From Lingula anatina (lineage: Eukaryota; Brachiopoda; Lingulata; Lingulida; Lingulidae): a stretch of 64,000 nucleotides of DNA. The stretch lies in assembly GCF_001039355.2 (NCBI RefSeq), contig NW_019774569.1, positions 302,079 to 366,078 on the forward strand, in the 5' to 3' direction. Of this stretch, positions 11,894 through 24,049 are shown piece after piece. Each line of letters starts with the position of its first letter. The first letter of the stretch is position 1. Made by a program: the position numbers and the translations under genes. The notes under the pieces were generated by a model. It saw only the letters and a program-made list of their open reading frames with translations. It did no database searches and was not told where the DNA came from.

Positions 11894-12113
11894 GATCGGA
11901 CCACACTACCCGTTTTCAAGGTGTGTATCAGTACGCGCTTCGAAGTAACAGACGGGACGCCGCTCTTGCCTAGTACGCGCTGTGATAGTGATGATTCTCA
12001 GCGGGGTTGGAAAGTAGTGCATCTCATCTCAAAATTTTGTTTCCGAGGTATATGTAGATACTGTGAAATGTGTGAAATGCGTACACCTTGAAAACGGGTA
12101 GTGTGGTCCGATC
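11894..12113 (+). mobile_element. Foldback element, family I
   Basis: A perfect 31-bp inverted repeat: arm 11894-11924 (GATCGGACCACACTACCCG...) pairs with 12083-12113. About 158 bp lie between them. The element follows a one-ended family F-like sequence that starts TACCCTCTACCAGGG at 11779. No other copy is seen in the window. Confidence 0.6.
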
Positions 12114-12429
12114 TACATGTACCGGTGAAGTCGGGATCATTTGGTGCCGAGCCTGGTAGTTGGGTAGGCCTGAACTTGCTGCGCGTACGCTGACATACCC
12201 TACGTCGCGGTCGAAATTTTCAAAGTTATGCGATCTTCGCGGAAATCCAAGAATTGTGATTTATTCTATGCAGAAGTGCCTAGTGAAAAAATAATAAGAC
12301 ATGGTAGCAGAGTTTATTAAGCGTTTCTAAATGTGCGATTTACCCAGAATAATGACAATGGATACAGTTTACACAAGAAGTTGTCTTATAGAGGGCGTCT
12401 TTCGATTTAATTAATTAATTTATTTATTT

Positions 12430-12560
12430 ATTTATTTTTAAATTTGAGAGAGAGAGAGGGAGAAAGAGAGAGAATTAGGGGCAGCATCATAATCTGCCGT
12501 GCTGTCATCAGAAATTTATAGACTCCAATGCACTTTTATACTGCGTAAATATGAAAATAG
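12430..12560 (+). repeat. Repeat family D, copy 2
   Basis: Matches 11480-11610 over GAGAGAGAGAATTAGGGGC, ATCATAATCTGC and GTGCTGTCATCAGAAAT. Placed immediately 5' of the decayed retroelement. Confidence 0.6.
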
Positions 12561-13590
12561 AAAAGTGCCAAGTTCTTTTATTTCCGATTACCAAGCTAAT
12601 TATCTAATATCAATTCAAATCGACAAACTGCATGCCAACGCTTTGGTTAACACAGGTGTCGTCATATCTTGTGTATCAAAATCTCTTTTATCCAAATTAG
12701 GAAAAAAAGATGACATTCATACGAAAAACTGCCATTGAAAGAAGTTTCAGTTGTTGATGGATCTGTGATTAAAATTCTGGGAAAAGTAGAGTTGCCTCTT
12801 TGCTTTGGAGGTGTGATCATAAAACATAAAGTCCACGTATTAAGTCAGTTGCCGAGAGGTTTGATATTAGGCACAGATTTTCTAAAAAAAAGGCACAATG
12901 TAAATATCGATATATCGTCTGATAGCATGGCATTGCCCGATTATGATTTGCTCTTACCCTTGTATCGTCCACCTTTATTAGGTTAAATACGTGACTTTAA
13001 AGCAGAATTTATGTCACCCAGATTTAATTCCAGTGAAAATATCACATTCGTCATCTAAATTGCTTTAGATGAGGAATGTGATATTTTCATTGGAACCATG
13101 TACGAATTCTTGAGTCAAAGAAAAAACTTATCGGAGCGAAAGGTTTGGTTTCCATTGATAAAAAAATGCTTACAGAATAATGAATCTTAGCGATGAAAGA
13201 ATTGTTATCCTCAAAAGAACAACAATAGCTGTTGCGAGTCCAGTAAGTCTGAAAAGCGTCACTGCTTTAAATGAAATGTCAGAGGATAACACAACTCAAA
13301 AAGGTGACAGTTAATATGATCAAGAAGCATTGAGAAATGCAGATGAATTAAATATAAACTTTGCCGATTCATACTTGAATTAAGGTCAAAAACAACAGCT
13401 GAAAATATTGATAGGACATAATCATGATGTTTTTGCTAACAATCTTTCAGAGTTAGGTTCAGCAAATATGCATAAGCATCGAATTGACACAATAAATGAT
13501 GTTCCTGTAAAACAAACATTTTATCGTACGTCACCAAAGTTCAAAAGTGAAATTGTCAGGCAGGTAAACGAAATGTTAAATTGCATATGA
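12499..13590 (+). pseudogene. Decayed Ty3/gypsy-type pol fragment (protease to start of reverse transcriptase)
   Basis: Two overlapping frames encode a retropepsin-like domain: LVNTGVVISCVS, where an active protease has D-T/S-G, then in a shifted frame LPRGLILGTDFLKK, the usual second hallmark. Further on, the frame containing HDVFANNLSELGS, KHRIDTINDVP and FYRTSPKFKSEI matches the linker leading into a Ty3/gypsy reverse transcriptase. Breaks seen: the active-site Asp is replaced by Asn, a frame change near 12735, in-frame stops near 13314 and 13380, and an end at 13588 before any catalytic reverse transcriptase motif. No long terminal repeats were identified. It cannot encode a working enzyme. 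Confidence 0.75.
13030..13093 (+). repeat. Near-perfect hairpin inside the pol remnant
   Basis: Arms 13030-13059 and 13064-13093 are inverted copies with two mismatches in 30 bp and a 4-base loop (TTGC). It lies between the protease and reverse transcriptase parts of the remnant and breaks the reading frame. Confidence 0.8.
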
Positions 13591-16549
13591 TAATTTTAAT
13601 TTAAAAAATTTAAATATTTTCGGAATCAAATGAGTAAAGGGAAAAGGAGTTATTTAGTGTAACTAAAATTTCTTATAGTCAACAAGTGTAAAAATTGTTT
13701 TCATGGTATGAAAAGATGTAACATGTCAAAGTCACATATAGTTCGATCTGATTTGTTAATTTATCAATAGATTTGCAAGTTTCTGGCACGTGTTAAACAC
13801 ATGTAAACTAAGGATGGATATGGTCCAAGCATTAGTAATTCAAAATAATATTTTGATATTTTAAATTAAAAACAAGTTTCTTAGAAGTTACCTAATAAGG
13901 AAATGTTGAATGGTGGTTTGCAACATGAGAATGGAAAATTCCTTGTAATCGCGCAAAAACAATGGAAAGAAAACAAGTAAATGCATGTACGTAGAAATAG
14001 AATATAAATACTTGGTGAAAATGTATGAAAAGGCAGTCGGTGAATAAATGTCCGAAAGCTCCAGATCGTCGTTATTTGTCACTATAACAGAGAGAGAGAG
14101 AGAGACTCAAAGAGAGAGAGAGCAACGCATTATGCTCGTGCACTGTAATACACTGTATCTCTCCCATTTCATAGTACCCAATCAGATTGATTATTTAAAT
14201 TTAGGATTCTATAAATAATGCTTGTCGTTTTTACTTATATTATAGGTAAAGCCTGTGTATGCAGAGCGGAGGATTGTCAGTAGGCTACAAGTCACGTGAA
14301 GTCAAGGCAATCTTACCCATGAAGTGGCCTCAATAACAAAGATAGAAATATTCATCGGAGGCGATATTTGGGACAGCAATAACCAGTCAGCCATCTATAG
14401 TTGTCTTTTTTACAAGGATAGATCAGAAGCTAACTCTAGCGACTTATCAATCATTCTTGAGTGCTTTGTACATAGTTTGCATGAGAGCGTAAATCAAACC
14501 TGGATTGTATGAGACAACTAGGGGAAAATTGACAACCATGCAACGATAGACTTGATTACGGCACTATAACTAGAGCTAGCGTAACAAATACGTATATTTA
14601 TATATTTTTCAGAATTTTGTTTGAGGTGGTGGTGTTGGGGGTCAGGATGGGGTAAAATAAGTTCGATTCAAGCATCGGTAATACCAGCTGGGTGGATCCA
14701 ACTCTGCGTATATTGCATTTAGTGTCTGACACGCTACTGGGTGATTAATTTTAGTGTGCGTTCCATGTATTTACCCCCCAGCTCGAGGCGTGTCAGACAT
14801 TGAACACCCAAACCCAATACAAAGGTCCATTTCACATAAAAAAAATCAAAAGGTAAAATTGAATGACGATGAATTATTCTCTGTTATTCATGGTTCCAGG
14901 AGAGTGAAACTTTGGTACAAACTTCTTCATGTGGGACCCTAAAATAATCAAAAATAGTTTGTAATCTGTGCACTAAAATATTTAAGAGCATGCCTGTGAC
15001 CTCATTTGTACCTCTATATTGGGGTTGGGTGTTAAGCCGATTACTGTGATTGCACTTAAGGGGAATCTCCCACAGAGTTGGATCGTTCCACCTAGTGCGA
15101 TGGATTTATCTGATTGCTCCCTAAATTGATATATCAGAAGGAATGAAACGAGCTACATATGAAATATAAGATAAAGTTTATTTTACTGTAATATGTTACG
15201 AAGGTTTTCGTCTTCGCAAGCTGTTGACAAAATGAGCCAAGTCCTCCGTCCTCAAGTTATTTGCTATTTTTTTTCCTATGGTTAAGTATACAGTTAATTT
15301 CCGTATGTTTATACAATAAATTAGAGTACCGTGTCCAAATTTCCATAACTATTGGATTTTCATTGCCAACAGAACATGGTTTCATGTAGAGCTTGGGGAT
15401 GGGAAGTGTGGTTTTGTCTTGTTTCGCATGTTGTTTATTATATGCTAGTATTTGTCTAACCGTGTATTTTTCTATTTATTTGTTGAGGGGGGAAGATGTC
15501 CCCGAAGCGTCCCGCTGAAGCTGTGCCCCCCCCCCCCCCCCCTTCGTGGAGAGATTTTCTAAATGTTTTTAAATGGGCTTCGATTTACAACAGCTGCAGA
15601 CGTAGATCTATAGCCAAGCACCGTCCAGACAACAAATATAAAACCTTGTGAAATCTTATCTGGTCTTTATTTTGAAATGTTATTTAAGACTGCAGTGTAA
15701 AGAAGTTTGAGCTTATTTTTTATGCTTTTTGTGCTTTCAGTTAGATGAAAGCATCATCAATATCCTGGGCATTTTTTGCAAAATAAATTATATTAAAACG
15801 TCAAGTAACGCAGTGTCATAGTTCTGATTTATTCCGTAAATGAGTCACAATTAACACTAATGTGCATGTATTTTGGCGGTTGGGATGTCGATAGAACTGT
15901 TGAAAAAAATATCCTTACTAGTGCACATATGAAGTGCATAGATCATACAGAACGCAAAGCAGAGAAGCTCGTCTGTGTAATTAACCCACCAGGTAGCAGC
16001 ACCTTCCGCCAGGCGATCTCAGAGACGGAAGTTTTTTGTTCATGAAAATGTTATCGTCTTGTCTATATTTTTACTGACCCACTTGTGTATCGGTCCACCG
16101 AATCTTTTGTAAAACATCCATAATATATAAAAAAATTGCAGAAAAGCTCCACTGCAGAACTTATCCACCACTAATAAGCAACTTGATATCCTTCGCCATC
16201 TATATAGACAGCGTTACCAAGGATGGTCGCCTTTGTCCTAAGAAAAGTCCAATATCATCCTCCCGATTTCTTACCCAGTCACTTACACAAAAAAGTGTCA
16301 TTTTTACGCGTGTCCCCAGCAAAGTGTACGGGGACAAAGTACTTTATCTCAGTCAGCTTACATAGAGAAATGTAGACCCCAAAGGAAATCAGTTTATTCC
16401 TAAGGCTGCAAATTTCAGCAATTTGAAAATACTTTTTTTTAAACAATCTGTGGCACAGACTAAGTCACAGTTGATCAAACCTGCTTACAAGTGTGGCATT
16501 ATCACTTTAACTGATATCAAAGTCAATTTTACCAGAACTAAAAACAAAA

Positions 16550-16584
<35 letters not shown>

Positions 16585-16699
16585 AGACTTTCAGTCTAAA
16601 TTACATTGACCAACTTATTATCTGCATCAAACCTTAGCCAGGTTTTCCATCTATCCCCCCCTCTCCCCCCTCAGGTCTACAGATCTCTCTCCTTCACTG
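13591..16699. other. Gene-free stretch
   Basis: No recognisable exon. It holds GA tracts at 14090-14120, a C homopolymer at 15529-15542 and an (AAAT)n microsatellite at about 16548-16584. Open frames near 14324, 15860 and 16183 show no family motif and no convincing splice context. Confidence 0.5.
16393..16398 (-). terminator. Candidate CNOT9 polyadenylation signal
   Basis: AATAAA on the minus strand about 300 bp past the stop codon. Other AATAAA-like strings could serve instead. Confidence 0.4.
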
Positions 16700-17877
16700 T
16701 CATTGTGGAGGCATAGGAATGGACCCAGGGGCCATACCACTGTGTGATGTGGGGGTCCCAGAGCCCCCCTGGGCCCCTGGGGAGGGGGCAGGAACCCCCG
16801 TTGGGGATTCCAGATTTTTCAGTAACTGCTGTAGCCATCTTTTTGTTGAGTTGTCATCTTTGAGGCAGTTGACAAAGGTGATGTCTTTTAACTGATCTGG
16901 AAGACATTGTCTCAATGCCTCTTTGGCTCTGAAAGAAGAAAGATGTAAAGGAGAAACTGCTTCAAAATATTATTGAATGAGTTTCAAGCCCTTATTACAT
17001 GTTAAAAAAATATAACTTCTTGATACAATAGAACACAAAGCTATTTAACTATAATGTACAGATTATCATTTCATAACAATAACACCTTCAAATATTTGTT
17101 TTAAGAATAAACTCCGATAAAAATGTAATAACTCACCTTGGGTTGTCTGATAAACGTAAATAGCACCTCACTACATGTTTTAGTAACCTTGCTGACTGGT
17201 CTTTAGCTAATTGAAGGACCATCTTGCCCTGAGAATGAAAATAATTACATAAATAAATTCTCTCTATTACTTCAAGGTACTCTCCTTGAGATTCACTTGC
17301 CAAAAAGGATTTTCCCTTAGAAAATAAGCTATTTCCTCGCACTCATGAGTTATATCTTTCCCTTTCTGCACTTGGACTCCACCTTAGATAAAACTGATAA
17401 AGACTGACTTTAGATTACAATGACCAGCAGTCATAACATCAGCGACCATTTACCTTGAAGCTCCAATGGAAATGTCAATATCAGGTAAGTTCCAGAAAAA
17501 ATAATTAAGTGGTTAAATCAATTTCAGGGCATATGTTAGGTTTTATAAGAAACTGTGGATCGCAAAAATAAGCACCCCACCCCACCCCACCCACGTTTTT
17601 AGGCTTGGAAAATGATGATAAAAAATGGACAACTTTTCATTCAACTTCCTATGGGGGAAAAAAACTTACCAGTATCATTGCAACATGTGAGAATCTTTCA
17701 TAGGTTTGGCATATGTATGACAGGCCTGTATCATCTAAGAGTATTTTCTGTAAGATAAATGTGGCTACCTGAAAAGATTAATAAGCAATTCATAATAAAT
17801 TCATATAAATTATGTTAAGAACATGGACAACCTTACGGAAAGGTACTTCAAGTTTGTTTTTTTTTTCTCTTTCTTTT

Positions 17878-17919
<42 letters not shown>

Positions 17920-19472
17920 AAATACCAAAATAAAACTCACTGTTTTAGATAATTCACTCCCGGATTCCATAATCCTTAGACATAATGGTATAATTTCAGT
18001 TGTAAGCAGAAAATTAATCACTTCCTGTTCATCAGTCTGAAATAGAACAGAATTCTTCCTTGACCAAAGTTCTACGCACATTCAAATTGCATTAGATAAG
18101 CTAAATAATGATGGTGCTTCAAAAATATATATATTATTCTTATACTGGAACTAAGACTAGCAACGGACCAGCGTTGCAGTCTCAACCTGAGACCTTTCAC
18201 TCATATGGGAGGGCGTACAGGAGACAATTCCTAGCCGTATGACAATAGATCCTAATGAAAGATCTCTGGCTGATCCATATTTCTCGTCCTTTTTCCTACT
18301 GGATAAACACATTCACTCATCAACCACGGTGATTCACCTAGCACAACAGCCTTTGAATTTTTCTACAACTTTTCAAAAGAGCTTCTGATTTGATTTAATT
18401 TTTGTTTAAAATGGAACTGTTACAAGATGCACATACTAGTAACACTCCTGCAGGTCCCAAGTTGGTTTGCCTTAGGTTTCAAACAACAAGATAAACGAGA
18501 TTCACAGTGATAAGTGGAATACACACTTATACAGGAAACAGACTGTGTCAGATGTGATTTATGAATCTCATCAGACAAACACCATTGTGCAATGAAGGTC
18601 TCTATGGTTAATTTGCCTATCCAGTTGCGACAACTTTGACTTTTTTTTCTAATAATTGTGATTTTTTTTTTTTTTTTTTTTTGTCAGCCAAAAAAAATGT
18701 TTCACATCTTAGAGAGCATTCAGAACAGCGTACTAACAGATCCGCGGATCAAATATAGCAACCCACTAAAAAGCTTGCTCCTTAATTCCCAATTAGTCAC
18801 TGAATAGATTCCCTGCAGGGATTACGCAAGAAGCATTAAAGTGGATCATCCATATTTGATCCACTTTAACGCAAGAAGCATTAAAGTGGATCATCCATAT
18901 TTGATCCACGGATCTGTTAGTCCGCCGTTCTGAATGTGCTCTTATGCAAACTGCATTTGAGGGAAAGTATTGAGACAAAAGAAGCTATCTGACAATCTTC
19001 TTGTGATTAGGTTGGAAATATAAACTGCATACACAGATAAAATAGTAAGGTTCTAAACTCAAGTGCCACAACACAAATGGCACAGCGACCTATCAAAGCA
19101 ATCTTACCTTGACCAGAGCGCCGATGACCCCCAGACTGGTCAGCCTGAGGTATTCGAAGGGACGGGTTTTGCTGACTGTGTGGAGGAATGGGTACAGGAA
19201 CAGTGGAATGTGGGCTGAAATACAGACAATACAGATTTAAGAGATATACAAGAGTATAGTGATCAATGCGTATGACTTTTCCAACCACTGGCACTTTTAC
19301 CAATAAGATAATTGCGTTTGTATTTGGGTTTCAAGACAACAAAGTAGAGCATAGAATACATTGAAACATGTTAAAATACAGGCAAGCGGTGAAATACAAG
19401 TGTTTTTATCCTATTGTTCCAAGTCACAGTGTAAATGTATGTCATTTGTCAACTATCTTTTAACCCCCCCCC

Positions 19473-19522
<50 letters not shown>

Positions 19523-21897
19523 AATAATGGCTTTGTGAAGTTGCCTTCATACTAGCTATTTTCCGATTTTTTTAACTTTATCTTTTTCCTTCTTTTTTGA
19601 AATGAAGTTTGTCCATTTTTGGTCACAGTATGCACCTTAAACCTTTTAGCCCACAAGGGACAAAAAAATTAGCCAACATGGGTCTGCCAAAAATAATTCT
19701 CTCAGTTTTAACACACACGTAACTGCAATATAAACAAATACACCAATAAACTAGCAGTGAAGCCAGTTCACCAGCTTGATATGCCAATTAAGTATACCAC
19801 AGCTTCACAATCACCTTTGAGAAACGCTGATCTGGTTTCTGGATGGGAGGCCACACACTGTAGTAAAGCTAGTGCATTACACACTCTATTAGACTGATGA
19901 GCCTGGAACGAAGAAAATTATTTAATACTGGATGCTGAAACAGGCAAGCTTGATTTTACTGATATTAGTTCAAACTTTTCTCATTTTATAACTATAACTG
20001 AATCTAATATGTGGCAAAGCCACATCATGGTCAATTTTTGACCAACATTTACAGGATTTAATATAAATATACTTATATAAAAACATATATGAATCAAATA
20101 AAAGGGAAAAAATAATCTTCCTGAATGACAACCCATGTTTAATCTAAATAACATGTCAAACTTTTAACAAAATTCTAACAAAAATCAAATTTAGTAAAAG
20201 AAGATGTTAAATCCCCCCCACCTTTCTTTTGCAAAATAAACATTTTCCATTAACAATAAATTTGTTTTATCAAAGCAAGGCTTACGCCAGAGCTGGCCAT
20301 CAGCAATGACAGTAAAGCCCCTTTTACACTGGACGGTGCCCTTTCTGCGTCCCGTAGTATGGCCCCGTTTGAGTAAAGAAAAAAAAAAACTTCATGCGCT
20401 GATCATTGAGCATTCATTCTGCAACCAAAGCGATACTTGTGCCTCCTTTCTGTGACCACAGCAATACCAGTTTCATGGTCACACAAAGGACGCAGAAAAG
20501 ACACCGCCCAGTGTAAAGGGGGTTTAATACAAACATGGTCACTTACTGTTAGATGTGGTGGATTGATGGCTGGGTAGATGTTGATGATCTCCTGTAAAAG
20601 AGCCGCTATCGTGCCAAAACTATGCCACAGCATTGGGGCCAAGTCTGGCACCACCTCACGCTTTTTGCTGAAATATATCATAGATAGATAGATAAAATAT
20701 TCAAACATGAGTAGAAAGTACAAAGTATTCTCACAAACCAGAGAATACACTTAACATATATACAATCAGCATAGCAAGAGCAAATTCAAAATTGTACTCA
20801 AGTTGGTCAAGTATAAAAGGGGGTTTGCTGAAATATATCATAGATGGACAGATAGACAGATAAAATATTCAAAATTCAAAATTCATTCCAACATGAGTAG
20901 AAAGTACAAAGTATTTTTACAAACTGCACTTAATATAAATACAATCAGCAAAGCAACAAAAAAAATCAGTATTATACTCCAGTTGGTCGAGTCAATATGG
21001 CCTTATTAATACATGATAACAAAATGGTAACACAATGTAAGCATTAGGAAAGTGCATGTGACACATTTACAAACAAGGTCTTCTCCAAAGACTCAGAGCT
21101 GTCCAACTGTCATTTGGACAACCATTGGCCTTAAAAGATGACCTATATTTTCAAGAACAGCTTACAGATTTTTAGGGAATTACCCAGTTGGTTGGTTGAT
21201 TGGGTTTCCTTGGGTTGGACTCCCTGTTTATGGATGACAAAATTCAAAATTCCCATGTTGGACTCCCTGTACCCCTACCCCTGGGAGAAACCCTGCGTAC
21301 AAACTACAGGCAAAAACCAGAGACATGTCATACAATTATAATATATAATGAGAAGTTGTAAGGCTCTTTGACTGTTTTAGTTTTTATCACTTCTTATTCC
21401 ACCAAGAGTCTGCAGGAGCAACAGCTTACTAGTATGTTTTCAATATATTTCTATAGAATGATATAAAAGACAGGGGGAATGTTTCAATTCAGAAAAGATC
21501 TAATTAAGTCATGCCAAGCAACTCAACCCGATTGATAAGTAGAAGGGGACAGGTGTTAAGACATTATGTCCATTCATTTGTCTTCTCGATCAAAGTTATA
21601 AAACTGTGATTTTGTGTTGATGCCATTACCAAACCAGATTTTCTAAAAATGATCTTAGAAAACAGTCCCGAGTAAGACAGCCTGGTCATACCAAATCAGA
21701 AATGATGTCAAAGGAATGATATACTACTTACCCCAGAAAGTATATGTACACATTAATTTGTATTACCTGAGTTCTAATAAAGCATTTTCTCTAGTGTCAG
21801 GACTAGCAAGCTCTACAATCCACTGATAAATCTTTTCTCGGTCCACCTGTTGTAACACTGGAGGCTGTGGCTGCACCGGGGTCTGCACATTCATCAT
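16700..21897 (-). CDS. CNOT9: CCR4-NOT complex subunit 9 (RCD1/CAF40)
   Basis: Complete eight-exon minus-strand gene: 21897-21767, 20667-20547, 19902-19815, 19214-19108, 18036-17941, 17768-17670, 17228-17137 and 16928-16700. Phases agree at every junction and give 320 residues (human about 299). CNOT9 is an armadillo-repeat scaffold of the cytoplasmic CCR4-NOT deadenylase; it docks CNOT1 and binds tryptophan-containing peptides of silencing factors. Diagnostic runs: [94 protein letters not shown] and [15 protein letters not shown]. The C-terminal tail is Pro/Gly-rich and ends PMPPQ. The start is taken at the ATG pair at 21897, close to the conserved domain; the frame is open up to 21957. Introns carry MITE-like copies and a small tandem duplication. 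Confidence 0.95.
17879..17917. repeat. (GA)n microsatellite in a CNOT9 intron
   Basis: About 19 GA units close to the donor of exon 5. On the transcript it is a long (CU)n tract about 20 nt inside the intron. Confidence 0.9.
18712..18941 (+). mobile_element. MITE-like element, family A, copy in CNOT9 intron
   Basis: Best-preserved ends of the family: GAGAGCATTCAGAACAGCG at the left, GTTCTGAATGTGCTC at the right, with TTA directly outside each (18709-18711 and 18942-18944). Inner arms carry ACTAACAGATCCGCGGATC and its inverted counterpart. Near the right side a 40-45-bp segment (ACGCAAGAAGCATTAAAGTG...) is repeated in tandem. The TTA duplication fits PIF/Harbinger-type insertion, which is an inference. 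Confidence 0.8.
19463..19517. repeat. Poly-C/poly-A tract
   Basis: A C run followed by about 45 A in an intron of CNOT9. The length is likely unreliable in the assembly. Confidence 0.8.
20313..20525 (+). mobile_element. Foldback MITE-like element, family J
   Basis: Ends are inverted copies: TAAAGCCCCTTTTACACTGG...TTCTGCGTCC at the left and GGACGCAGAAAAG...CCCAGTGTAAAGGGGG at the right, about 45 bp each. It sits in the intron after CNOT9 exon 2, about 20 bp from the donor at 20546. Confidence 0.75.
20665..20998. repeat. Tandem duplication spanning the CNOT9 exon 2 acceptor
   Basis: Two adjacent diverged copies of about 150-175 bp (20663-20815 and 20822-20998). Shared runs include TTTGCTGAAATATATCATAG, AACATGAGTAGAAAGTACAA and CAGTTGGTC/AAGTTGGTC. 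On the minus strand the shared start is the polypyrimidine/AG acceptor of exon 2, so an extra acceptor-like site lies about 155 nt upstream in the transcript. Confidence 0.8.
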
Positions 21898-22329
21898 GAT
21901 TTGAAGACGTCTGCTTGAATTAGAAATGAAAGAATTTGAGAAAACTGACAAACTCACAAAGTTGGGCGTGAACTGATGAGCATATTATATCAGGAAGCAA
22001 TTATGGATGTTATTCTATATACCATACGATGGAGGGGACATAGTTTTTCAAATGGCGTTGAGACTCATAGCCTATCATATTTGGAGCACAAGATAACAGA
22101 GGTCCTGCCTGCGGTAAGTGTCGCAAACAAAGCCGAAAGCCGATGCAATTCCGTACAGTTGACGAGTTGTGTCATCAAATTAATATTAGCAATGACCATT
22201 GGTAAGGTTTACAAATTCCGCGGAATAAAATGCGGCTCTAATTTGAACATATTTGTTAAATTGTGCACCCTTATAATAACCTCATCTTCTCAATCTCATA
22301 TTTGAATTACTTACCGATAATTTGCAGCT

Positions 22330-22420
22330 ATTTGAGACTTACTATTTACAAACGTCTAAATTTTTCAATATGGCGACCTCCAGCGGTCTTTACAAGATAA
22401 GACATGCTGGAAGCTGTAGA
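22330..22420. promoter_or_regulatory. Probable bidirectional promoter (CNOT9 / coiled-coil gene)
   Basis: CNOT9 runs leftward from 21897 and the next gene runs rightward from 22870, so they are head to head with under 1 kb between the start codons. The string CAATATGGCGACC at 22366-22378 resembles a YY1 site, common in TATA-less housekeeping promoters. No TATA box is obvious. Assignment is by position and motif only. Confidence 0.5.
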
Positions 22421-22869
22421 ATATTTATTGATGCCTTGTCAAACCCAGGCAATTTGATGGTATTTGAAGAATTTTGAATTATATATTTTTTAAGATTTCA
22501 AAATTATATGAATATATTTATTTGATGGATTCAAACCTTTCCCCGACTTTGTATTTTATTGGAAATATTCTTTTGTAAAGGAGGTATGATTTACTCACCA
22601 CGAAGTTGGATCGTCTGTTTGCTGGGCTTAAATTTGTTTGTTTAACTTTAATTTGTTGATTTAGAGTGCTGTGGATGAAAATTCTGATTTTGAAAGAAAG
22701 TATATATTTTTGTACATTTAAATTCTTTACATATTGTTTATTTTAAAGACGTCATAAGTTTATGAACTCTGCAACTTGAAGTTCTCTACATGCGTAAAAA
22801 ACTTTAATTGTTGTTGTTTCTCCAACATGATGTACTATTAATTTTTATTGTAGTACTCCCAAAGTCAGT

Positions 22870-23535
22870 ATGTCTGAGATAGAGCAAAAAGATGAAGAAG
22901 GCGCAATTGTTTCCGAGGTTTTACATGACGCGTACGTACGTTTCTTTGACATTATATTGATTTTTTTTTTTTTTTTGAAACATAAAAATATACTTTAATT
23001 TGTCTGAGAATAACATTTTATACGGTTAATTTAAATGATTCTCTGTAGTAACTTGGGCATTGCATAAATTGATTTTAATCTATTTAGATATAACGAATCA
23101 ATGAATATTAACCCCAAACTCTCCCACCCCAAATGATAGAAGATACTGGTAAATCCGATTTTTGATTAACAGAAACATTTGGACTTTGTTGTTCAAAAGG
23201 TACACAAGACTATAACAGTTTTCCTTTCCACTCTAGAGTTGGCAGTCCAAAAAGAAGAAAACTGGATGTAAGTAATACCATGATAGCTAAAAAAAAAGAG
23301 TTATTGAACCTGCGCTGTATGTATTCAGCTATTATGTATATTTTCAAGAAGTAAATGGTTAACTCATGACATTTAATCTTTATTTTAATTTTTAATTGAA
23401 TTTTCCTTGCATCTTAAAACATTAAACAACCAGACTATCCTCATACTTTTAATAATTAAGTTCATTATGTCAAGATTATTGTTATGTATCATTCTGTAAT
23501 CAATTTTTGAATTAAATTTATTTCATATCAAGATT

Positions 23536-23592
<57 letters not shown>

Positions 23593-24018
23593 TATTATTA
23601 TTATTATTATTATTACCCTAATGATGGTAGTAAAATTTATTATTCATTTATTTTCATATATTGAGGGTGAAGGATTTGTCCTCCCAAGCACCCCGGATAT
23701 CCCAGTAACTTCTGTTCACTATCCTGGTAATTGTGATAATAGAGGTATGGAACAAGAATCTGCCTCATGTGATGAAAAAACAGGTATTTTTCATTCCAAA
23801 TCTCATACACTTTTCTTTATCACATTGATTCATTTTTTGGGATGTTTTTATTCAACTTTAGTCATGTAAAATATATTTTTTAATGTAACTATTAAATTTT
23901 TGTTGCTGTTTTTTTTTTTGTGTGTGTGTCAGTACTGTTTGTATCTTTGTGAATTTTTCACTGCATAATCTATTTCATATGATAAAGAGGAAAAAAAAAA
24001 TCTCCCCCCTCCCTTCCC

Positions 24019-24049
<31 letters not shown>

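Noticed and set aside
14324-14512. Possible downstream exon for the 10.8-kb membrane protein
   Set aside because: The open frame has no sulfotransferase or glycosyltransferase motif and no convincing acceptor at its start.
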